NCBI RefSeq assembly: GCF_021404305.1
Contig: NZ_JABFTX010000001.1
Span: 1,426,001-1,490,000, forward strand
Source: Billgrantia ethanolica
GTDB lineage: Bacteria > Pseudomonadota > Gammaproteobacteria > Pseudomonadales > Halomonadaceae
Direction: 5' to 3'
Length of the DNA stretch: 64,000 nucleotides
Part shown: piece after piece, positions 58,217-64,000 of the stretch
Layout: each line of letters opens with the position of its first letter
How positions within the stretch are numbered: position 1 is the first letter of the stretch
The notes under the pieces: generated by a model
Told to the model about the DNA's origin: nothing
The model's database searches: none
Seen by the model: only the letters and a program-made list of their open reading frames with translations
Program-made: the position numbers and the translations under genes

Positions 58217-58495
58217 AAAGGTAACAAAGGTAACGGCAAGCCGAAAAATGGCGCAAGCCGATGAAATTTAAGCATTTCAAACGAGTGTCCAAAAGGTAAC
58301 AAAAAGGTGATGGAAAGGTAATGCGTTACCTTTTTGAAGGGTGATTTCTTCATTTTCTAGAATCCTTTATAAACAGCCACTTATGGCGGCGTTACCTTTT
58401 GCAGTACCTTTTGTTACCTTTTAAAGGTAACGCCTGATTCCTTTACATTCAGTCACTTGCAATCAAAAAATGGCCGAATTACCTACGTTACCTTT
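58217..58495. repeat. Cluster of 9-bp AAAGGTAAC repeats, head-to-head
   Basis: Plus-orientation AAAGGTAAC starts at 58217, 58226, 58292 and 58423. The complement GTTACCTTT starts at 58325, 58391, 58413 and 58487. Near-copies occur at 58303, 58314, 58404 and about 58479. The first two are tandem without spacer. AAAGGTAA and TTACCTTT (58314-58333) form a hairpin with 4-nt loop, and 58413-58431 is a perfect odd palindrome. Copies left of about 58324 point right, most copies to the right point left. The region is AT-rich and has no plausible gene. Confidence 0.9.
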
Positions 58496-58760
58496 TTCCG
58501 AGCACCCCCCACCTTCTGAGAATCGCTCTCGCTCGCCGGCTGTCTCGCCCTGGCCTTCGGTTCGCACAAAAACGCAAGGAAACACAAACGCTTAGAATCC
58601 CTTCGCCTCGCTATTCTGTGGCGCTGGCAGCCTTGGGCTGCACGCACGAAAAAAAAGCCATGAAGAAAGCCCGGGGGCGGGGGGGAGGCGGCGCGGCGCA
58701 GGTGATGGACCTGGGGGCATGGTGGTCGCGGCGCGAGGTGGCGCGTGCTGACGAGCAGGC
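58496..58760. other. Non-coding stretch of the prophage left end, candidate cos region
   Basis: No convincing gene. A G-rich run (58668-58690, including GGGGCGGGGGGGAGGCGG) resembles in composition the GGCGAGGCGGGG-type cohesive end of P2. TAGAATCC occurs at 58593 as well as at 58194 and 58358. Assignment as cos rests on position next to gene Q and composition only. Confidence 0.35.
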
Positions 58761-58785
58761 ACAAAAAAGCCGCCCAGCGGGCGGC
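58761..58785 (-). terminator. Rho-independent terminator of the Q-P operon
   Basis: On the minus strand a 7-bp stem GCCGCCC/GGGCGGC with 3-nt loop is followed by TTTTTTG. It lies 20 bp beyond the portal stop. Confidence 0.85.
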
Positions 58786-58805
58786 AAGCGGAGCATCCGA
58801 TTGTG

Positions 58806-59852
58806 TCAGGCGGCGCTTGGCTCGTCTTCCTCGAGGCGGTACGGCCGGAACCTCACGATCTCCTCCCCCACGATCTCGTTGATCTCCTTCAGGCTCTCCT
58901 GGATCGGCTCGAGCTCGTTGACCACGAAGACGCGGGCTGCCTTCTCGGCATCACCGAAGCCGGCAGAGTTTGTGGGCACGATCCCCATCAGCTGCGGGGG
59001 GATCCGGTGGCCGGCGAGCTGGTCGTCGCGCGTGAGGTTCTTGATGTTCCAGAACTCGTCCTTTGCCGCGACCTCAGACACGGGGATCACCTGTACCCCG
59101 TCCTTCTTGCCCTTGGGGGAGTAGAGGAAGAGGTTGCGGAAGTTCCCGGGGCCCTTGCTGTCCTTGAGGGCCTGGCGCATCGCGTCGATGTCTTTCTGAT
59201 CATGGGCGGGGTCATTCACATACATGATGAACCCGGCATGGCTGCCGTTGAGGTAGTAACGCCGACGGAAGAGCGTGGCCGATTCGTTCAGCCAGGCAGA
59301 CTGCAGACTCCCGATATAGTCGGGTACCCCGTAGATCGACTGATCGATATCGGGCTCGAGCAGGTGGACCACCCTGCCCCTCGGTAGCTCTATCCGCTCG
59401 AGGTAGTTGGGTACCCACCAGTAACGATCGGCATCGATGCCGCCGCGGCGCATGTACTTGGCGCGGAGATGGCGGAACGGCAGGCGCCGGCCGAGCAGCC
59501 CCCGCACTTCCTCGAGGTAGCCATTGCCGAACACCAGGTAATCCAGCACCAGGGCGCTGAACACTTGCCTGCTCAAAAGGGGGTGGGGTTCAAAACTTCT
59601 GAGCAAGATGTTGCGCTTCACCTGCATGGCGGAGCCATGGTGCGCCGTGGCGCGGTAGCTCTTTGCCAGGATCGAGAGCGGGATCGGCGGCTCGTACCAC
59701 TCATCCGGAGTGAGCCAGGCCCCCTCATACCAGATATCCCGCATGCTGGTGACCGGCTCGGGATCTCCGAAGCTGAAAGCCTCCATCCTGGCCCCGCCGT
59801 CTGTGGTGTAGGCCGGCACGCGAATGCGCGGCTTGCTGGTCGTCTCGCTCAT
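58806..59852 (-). CDS. Phage portal protein (P2 gpQ family)
   Basis: This 348-aa PBSX/P2-type portal forms the dodecameric channel for DNA entry. Recognised from PPIPLSILAKSYRATAHHGSA, VLDYLVFGNGYLEEV and NLTRDDQLAGHRIPPQLMGI. It starts at ATG 59852, overlapping the terminase stop as ATGA. Confidence 0.93.
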   Translation of the reverse strand: MSETTSKPRIRVPAYTTDGGARMEAFSFGDPEPVTSMRDIWYEGAWLTPDEWYEPPIPLSILAKSYRATAHHGSAMQVKRNILLRSFEPHPLLSRQVFSALVLDYLVFGNGYLEEVRGLLGRRLPFRHLRAKYMRRGGIDADRYWWVPNYLERIELPRGRVVHLLEPDIDQSIYGVPDYIGSLQSAWLNESATLFRRRYYLNGSHAGFIMYVNDPAHDQKDIDAMRQALKDSKGPGNFRNLFLYSPKGKKDGVQVIPVSEVAAKDEFWNIKNLTRDDQLAGHRIPPQLMGIVPTNSAGFGDAEKAARVFVVNELEPIQESLKEINEIVGEEIVRFRPYRLEEDEPSAA

Positions 59853-61624
59853 TCGTAGATCTCCATCATGGAGCCCGCACCTTCTTCGGTTGGGCCGTCG
59901 ATCGGTTCATTGTGCAAGGCATGCATCGTCGCCCACGCCAGGTCGGCGTGGCCGGTGGCGCGGCTGCGCCCGCTTGAGTAGGTGTACTGCCGACCGCTCG
60001 GCGTCAGCTCGCGCTTGATGGCCATGAAGCTCTGGGCCAGGTCGCTCCATCCGGCATCGAACTCCAGCCGGCCCTTGCGCATGATCTGCTGGGCCTGCAT
60101 GACCAGCATGCCCTTGACCGCCGGGTCGTAGCGGAAGCGCACCAAGGTGGGGAACCACTTCTCCACGTGTTCAGCCACCGCTTCGCCCAGGCCGGTGACA
60201 TCGATGCCGATATGCTCGATGCGGTACTTCTCCTGGAACGACTTGATGAATGCCGCCTGGGCCTCGTAGTCCTCGCCTTTGAGCCGGTGCCGCTCGAGCA
60301 GCCGGTGCTTCTCATTCTTCGTGCGCGCCGGCAACACCACGACGAGGCCGGCGCCGTCCCCATCCTCCCCGGTACCGGTGGGGTCGTAGCCGATCCAGAC
60401 GCCTCGCTCGCCCACCGGGCGCGGGGCGAAGGGGCGGTAGTCGTCCCACTCCTCCCAGCTGTCGACCATGCACGGATGGACGAGGGCCAGGGGGAAGGCG
60501 CTCTGGCTGTCATCGACGAACTGGCACATCAGCAGGTTGTTGAACTCGTCGACGCTGTACTCGAGCCGCAGCTGGTCCAGGTCGAACAGATCACATCCAC
60601 CCCGAATCGCATCCTCCACGGTCACGATCTGCCGCCACTGGCCGTCCGGGCAGAGCCTCCCGGCCGCCAGCGCCGCGTGGCTCACGTCGAACTCGACTCG
60701 CTCGGCCTTGGGCCGCCGAGCGTTGAACAGCTCACCGGACCAGAACGGGTAGGCCTCATGGCCCAGGCTCGAGGGGGTGGAGAAGTACGTCTGCCGCCAC
60801 TTCTTATGCATGGCCATCCCGGACGTCACCTTCCTGAACTCCTGGAAGCGGTGAATCCAGAAAAACTCATCCAAATAAACGTCGCCGTGGTAGCCCTGCG
60901 CCGTCTTGCTGTTAGTGCCAAGGAAGTGCAGCTCGGCGCCGTTGTCGAGAATGATCGGATCGCCCTTCAGGTCGACATCGCAGATCTCTTTCACGAACTG
61001 GACGATGTAGCTGCGGAAGATGTGCGCCTGCGCCTTCGATGCGCTCAGGAAGATCTTGTTGCGACCATGCTCGGCGGCATCGACGATCGCCTCGCGGGCA
61101 AAAAAGAACGTCGCGCCGATCTGGCGGCTCTTGAGGATGTTGCGGATACGATGCTTCTGGCCGGCCTCGTACCAGCCAAGCTGATACTGAAAGCTGGTCT
61201 CAAGGAACGCTGCCTTGAGCAGCTCGACCTGCGCCTCATCCAGGGCGTTCCGGCGCTGCTTTCGCCGCGGCGCTTCGTTCCGCGCGTGGATGTTCGGGTT
61301 CAGGTCCGATTCACGCCCCGTCTCCTGGTACCGGTGCACCCGGGCCAGCCGCTCGATCTGCCGGACCAACAGATCGATCTCCTTGAAGTCACGCCCCTCC
61401 TTCTCCGGCTTGGCGATCAGCTGGACCAGCCGCGCCTCGAGCGCGCCCTCCACCCGTTCGAGCGGCGTGGCCTCCTCCCACTTGTCGCGACGCTTCCAGC
61501 TATGAAGCGTGTCCGCCTTCTCCCCAAGGAACTCAGCAATACGAGCCACCCGCCACCCCTGCCAGTAGAGGTGGCGGGCGGTGATGCGAGGCGAATCGAG
61601 AGTATCGGGGGGCATTGTCGTCAT
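59849..61624 (-). CDS. Phage terminase large (ATPase) subunit (P2 gpP family)
   Basis: The 591-aa packaging motor has an N-terminal helix-turn-helix segment (HLYWQGWRVARIAEFLG), an ATPase with Walker-A-like KSRQIGATFFFARE and Walker B VYLDEFFW, and a nuclease-like C-domain starting WIGYDPTGTGEDGD. Full length for the family. Start ATG 61624. It is first in the minus-strand operon P-Q. Confidence 0.94.
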   Translation of the reverse strand: MTTMPPDTLDSPRITARHLYWQGWRVARIAEFLGEKADTLHSWKRRDKWEEATPLERVEGALEARLVQLIAKPEKEGRDFKEIDLLVRQIERLARVHRYQETGRESDLNPNIHARNEAPRRKQRRNALDEAQVELLKAAFLETSFQYQLGWYEAGQKHRIRNILKSRQIGATFFFAREAIVDAAEHGRNKIFLSASKAQAHIFRSYIVQFVKEICDVDLKGDPIILDNGAELHFLGTNSKTAQGYHGDVYLDEFFWIHRFQEFRKVTSGMAMHKKWRQTYFSTPSSLGHEAYPFWSGELFNARRPKAERVEFDVSHAALAAGRLCPDGQWRQIVTVEDAIRGGCDLFDLDQLRLEYSVDEFNNLLMCQFVDDSQSAFPLALVHPCMVDSWEEWDDYRPFAPRPVGERGVWIGYDPTGTGEDGDGAGLVVVLPARTKNEKHRLLERHRLKGEDYEAQAAFIKSFQEKYRIEHIGIDVTGLGEAVAEHVEKWFPTLVRFRYDPAVKGMLVMQAQQIMRKGRLEFDAGWSDLAQSFMAIKRELTPSGRQYTYSSGRSRATGHADLAWATMHALHNEPIDGPTEEGAGSMMEIYE

Positions 61625-61670
61625 GCGGCCAGCGTACCCGCGCGCGTGAGCGCCTTATCTGCATGGGCCA

Positions 61671-61690
61671 TGTACCAGGGGAGCCGTACA
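61671..61690. promoter_or_regulatory. Dyad in the P/O divergent promoter region
   Basis: TGTAC-N10-GTACA lies at the centre of the 163-bp gap between divergent P and O. P2 late promoters carry an Ogr site TGT-N12-ACA; here the equivalent spacing is N14, so the match is imperfect. Confidence 0.4.
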
Positions 61691-61787
61691 CGCCGGGCAG
61701 ATTGAGGCCCCGCGCATGGGCGAGGAACCTGACCGCACATGACCGCAACCTAAGCCAGCCGACCGATAACTCAGCCGAGGGCACCTC

Positions 61788-62603
61788 ATGAAATGGTTCC
61801 GCGTCGCCACTCAAGGCGCTACGACAGATGGCCGCGAGATCTCACGCGAGTGGATCCAGCAGATGGCCGAAAACTACGACCCGAAGAAGTACGGCGCGCG
61901 AGTGTGGATGGAGCACATCCGCGGCATTCGCGCCGACAGCGATTTCGGCGCCCTGGGCGACGTCATCGCGGCCAAGGCCGAGGAAGTCGAAGACGGCAAG
62001 CTCGCGCTTTTCGTGCAGATCGACCCGACCCCTCGCCTCAAGGAGATCAACGGCCAGCGGCAGAAGGTTTACACCTCCATCGAGGTGAACCCCAAGTTCG
62101 CCGATTCCGGTGAGGCCTACCTCGAGGGCCTTGCAGTGACCGATAGCCCCGCGAGCCTGGGCACCGAGATGCTCAAGTTCTCCGCCCAGCAGGGCGACAA
62201 GAGCCCGCTCGCCGCTCGCAAGCGCAATCCCGGCAACCTGTTTTCCGAAGGTGTCGAAGTCGAGCTGGATTTCTCCGACGAGAAGCCGGCGGACGAGGGC
62301 CCGAGCCTGATGGAGCGCGTCACGGCGCTGTTCAAGAAGCACGATGCCAAGACTGACAAGGGCTTCGCCGCCTTCCGCGCTGACCTTGAGCAGACCCTCG
62401 GCCTGTTCGTCCAGAAGCACAGCGCCTTGGCCGACGATCTCGCTGGCCGGCCCACCGCCGAGGCCTTCTCCGAGCTGCAGGCCGCTCACACCGCGCTGAA
62501 GGGCCGTTTCGACGAGCTCTACAACCAGCTCGACCGCACCCCCGACACCCCGCCCCGCACGCCTGCCACCGGTGGCGAAGGCGCTCAACTGACTGACTGC
62601 TGA
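61788..62603 (+). CDS. Capsid scaffolding protein/protease (P2 gpO family)
   Basis: The 271-aa protein has an N-terminal serine-protease domain (His in WMEHIRG near 43, Ser in VTDSPASLGTEML near 122) and a C-terminal helical scaffolding region. In P2 it matures the capsid and is degraded. ATG 61788 (MKWFRVATQGATTDGR) is the family start. Confidence 0.93.
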   Translation: MKWFRVATQGATTDGREISREWIQQMAENYDPKKYGARVWMEHIRGIRADSDFGALGDVIAAKAEEVEDGKLALFVQIDPTPRLKEINGQRQKVYTSIEVNPKFADSGEAYLEGLAVTDSPASLGTEMLKFSAQQGDKSPLAARKRNPGNLFSEGVEVELDFSDEKPADEGPSLMERVTALFKKHDAKTDKGFAAFRADLEQTLGLFVQKHSALADDLAGRPTAEAFSELQAAHTALKGRFDELYNQLDRTPDTPPRTPATGGEGAQLTDC

Positions 62604-62612
62604 GGAACCCCG

Positions 62613-63632
62613 ATGCGCAACGATACCCGTAAGGCCTTCAACCAGCTGCGAGACCGCATCGCTCAGCTCTCAGGCGTCGACACCGCCTCCGAGCAGTTCA
62701 ACGTCTCGCCGTCGGTCCAACAGACCCTGGAATCCAAGATCCAGGAAAGCTCCGAGTTTCTCGACCGGATCAATATCGTCGGCGTCGACGAGCTCAAGGG
62801 CCAGAAGATAGGCCTGGGCGTGACCGGTCCCATTGCCGGGCGCACCGATGTCACCCAGAAGGACCGCACGCCGCGCGATGTGACCGACCTCACCGACACC
62901 ACCTATGAGTGTGTGTCGACGGAGTTCGATACCTACATCACCTGGGCCCAGCTCGATGCCTGGAGCCGCTTCCCCGACTTCCAGCAGCGCGTGCGCAACG
63001 CCATCATTCGCCAGCAGGCGCTCGACCGCATCATGGTGGGCTTCAATGGCACCACGGCCGCCACCGAGACCAACCGCGTCGAAAATCCGATGCTGCAGGA
63101 CGTCAACAAGGGCTGGCTGCAGCTCTATCGCGAAAAGGCCCCTGCCCGGGTGCTCAGCGAAGGCGCCAACGCAGGCGAGGTGCGGGTCGGCCCTGGTGGC
63201 GATTACGAAAACCTCGACGCCCTGGTCTACGACGTCGTCAACGAAATGATCGACCCCTGGCACCGCGAGTCCACCGAGCTGGCCTCGATCATGGGCCGGA
63301 AGTTGCTGGCGGATAAGTACTTCCCGTTGATCAACCAGAACCACGCGCCCACCGAACAGCGCGCGCTGGACATGATTGTCAGCCAGAAGCGGGTTGGCGG
63401 GCAGCAAGCAGTGCGCGTGCCCTTCGTTCCCGATGGCAGCTTGCTCATCACCAGCCCGCAGAACCTCTCGCTCTACTGGCAGCTCGGCAGCCGCCGCCGG
63501 CACATCCTCGACAACCCCAAGCGCAACCGGATCGAGAACTACGAGAGCTCGAACGACGCCTACGTGGTCGAGGATTACGGCTTCGGCTGTCTCGTCGAGA
63601 ACATCGTGTTCGGCGACTGGACCGGCGAATAA
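62613..63632 (+). CDS. Major capsid protein (P2 gpN family)
   Basis: 339 aa, HK97-fold capsid subunit. Recognised from MRNDTRKAFNQL, FLDRINIVGVDELKGQKIGLG and TEQRALDMIVSQKRVGG. It is preceded by GAGGAA and lies 9 bp after the scaffold gene. Confidence 0.95.
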   Translation: MRNDTRKAFNQLRDRIAQLSGVDTASEQFNVSPSVQQTLESKIQESSEFLDRINIVGVDELKGQKIGLGVTGPIAGRTDVTQKDRTPRDVTDLTDTTYECVSTEFDTYITWAQLDAWSRFPDFQQRVRNAIIRQQALDRIMVGFNGTTAATETNRVENPMLQDVNKGWLQLYREKAPARVLSEGANAGEVRVGPGGDYENLDALVYDVVNEMIDPWHRESTELASIMGRKLLADKYFPLINQNHAPTEQRALDMIVSQKRVGGQQAVRVPFVPDGSLLITSPQNLSLYWQLGSRRRHILDNPKRNRIENYESSNDAYVVEDYGFGCLVENIVFGDWTGE

Positions 63633-63641
63633 GGAGGCCCG

Positions 63642-64000
63642 ATGACAAGCCCCGCCCGTAAGCACTTCCAGCGCGTCTCCGCCGCCCAGGCGGCGGGGAC
63701 TGCCCAGCCCAACCGGCCCCAGAACGGCGACCAGTACGAGCTGCACGCCGCCGCGCTGTGGGAAGCCCGCCGCACCCTCAAGGGCATCAAGTCCGTGCAG
63801 GCCAAGATCGAGAAGAAGCGCGAGCTGTTGCCACAGTTCGACGACTACGTGACCGGCGTGCTCGAGGCCGGCAACGGCGCCCAGGACGACGTGCTGATGA
63901 CCGTCCTGGTGTGGTGCATCGACATTGGTGCCCTCGAGGGCGCCCTGGACATTGCCGAGTACGCCATGCGCCACAACCTGCAGACACCCGACCGCTACGA
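63642..64000 (+). CDS. Phage terminase small subunit (P2 gpM family), 3' end outside window
   Basis: The first 119 codons are present, opening MTSPARKHFQRVSAAQAAG, with ALWEARRTLKGIKSVQAKIEKK and VLVWCIDIGALEGALDIAEYA typical of P2 gpM. The protein recognises and cuts cos with gpP. ATG 63642 follows AAGGAGG. No stop codon before base 64000. Confidence 0.93.
   Translation, partial: MTSPARKHFQRVSAAQAAGTAQPNRPQNGDQYELHAAALWEARRTLKGIKSVQAKIEKKRELLPQFDDYVTGVLEAGNGAQDDVLMTVLVWCIDIGALEGALDIAEYAMRHNLQTPDRY

Larger units (their letters stand above)
58059..64000. mobile_element. Left end of a P2-like (phiCTX-type) prophage, continuing past the window
   Basis: Genes Q-P on the minus strand and O-N-M on the plus strand follow the invariant P2 head-gene order directly after a tRNA gene. 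In phiCTX, attP lies near the cos end, which would place Q next to attL as seen here. No integrase or right end is visible. All genes seen are intact. Confidence 0.85.

Noticed and set aside
58217..58495. CRISPR array
   Set aside because: The repeat unit is only 9 bp, occurs in both orientations and has irregular spacing; no cas genes are present.
58483..58764. 93-codon minus-strand frame in the prophage left end
   Set aside because: Pro/Arg-rich, no Shine-Dalgarno sequence, and it crosses the terminator at 58761-58785.
58618..59124. 168-codon plus-strand frame overlapping gene Q
   Set aside because: Antisense to the portal gene, which has a clear family match; Ser/Arg-rich composition is that of a shadow frame.

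Overview
This GC-rich window has gene content and synteny typical of a halophilic gammaproteobacterium, most likely Halomonas or another member of the Halomonadaceae. That assignment rests on gene order and protein character only. No rRNA or marker phylogeny was available.

Layout. 1-3.9 kb holds the 3' end of mfd, two L,D-transpeptidases and a Braun-type lipoprotein between them. 4-9.4 kb holds a divergent phosphoketolase-family enzyme, an orphan GspE-like ATPase and a two-gene unknown operon behind an Anr/FNR-type promoter. 9.4-17 kb holds topA, a DUF3141 PHA-synthase-like hydrolase, and a biotin-carboxylase-like pseudoenzyme divergent from a CbbR-type LysR gene. 17-29 kb carries the conserved lipoate and cell-shape cluster (lipA, lipB, ybeD, dacA, rlpA, mltB, rodA, mrdA, rlmH, rsfS, nadD, proA). 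29-38 kb has two membrane proteins with degenerate GGDEF-like domains, a DedA-PAP2 fusion, a LysE exporter, ubiX, mpl, a PPi-type phosphofructokinase and a phosphatase-kinase fusion that looks catalytically dead in both halves. 38-47 kb carries ppa, dsbD, accBC, prmA, dusB-fis and purH. 47-52 kb carries gabD, folX-folE, a secreted unknown and srkA. 52-58 kb has a 214-bp MITE-like element that supplies the comF stop codon, then a complete bioBFHCD operon behind two BirA-type operators.

The last 6 kb is the left end of a P2-like prophage, probably of the phiCTX type. It lies directly after a tRNA-Leu(UAG) gene and has the standard divergent order Q-P / O-N-M. A 750-bp non-coding stretch separates the tRNA from the portal gene. 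It contains a dense cluster of a 9-bp motif (AAAGGTAAC or its complement, eight exact copies plus variants) arranged head-to-head, with two further short repeats. This is the least explained structure in the window.

Three proteins (14.9, 36.4 and 28.9-30.7 kb) keep a recognisable enzyme fold but have lost the catalytic residues, so pseudo-enzyme regulators are a recurring theme. All starts, promoters and operators were read by eye; none was tested computationally.
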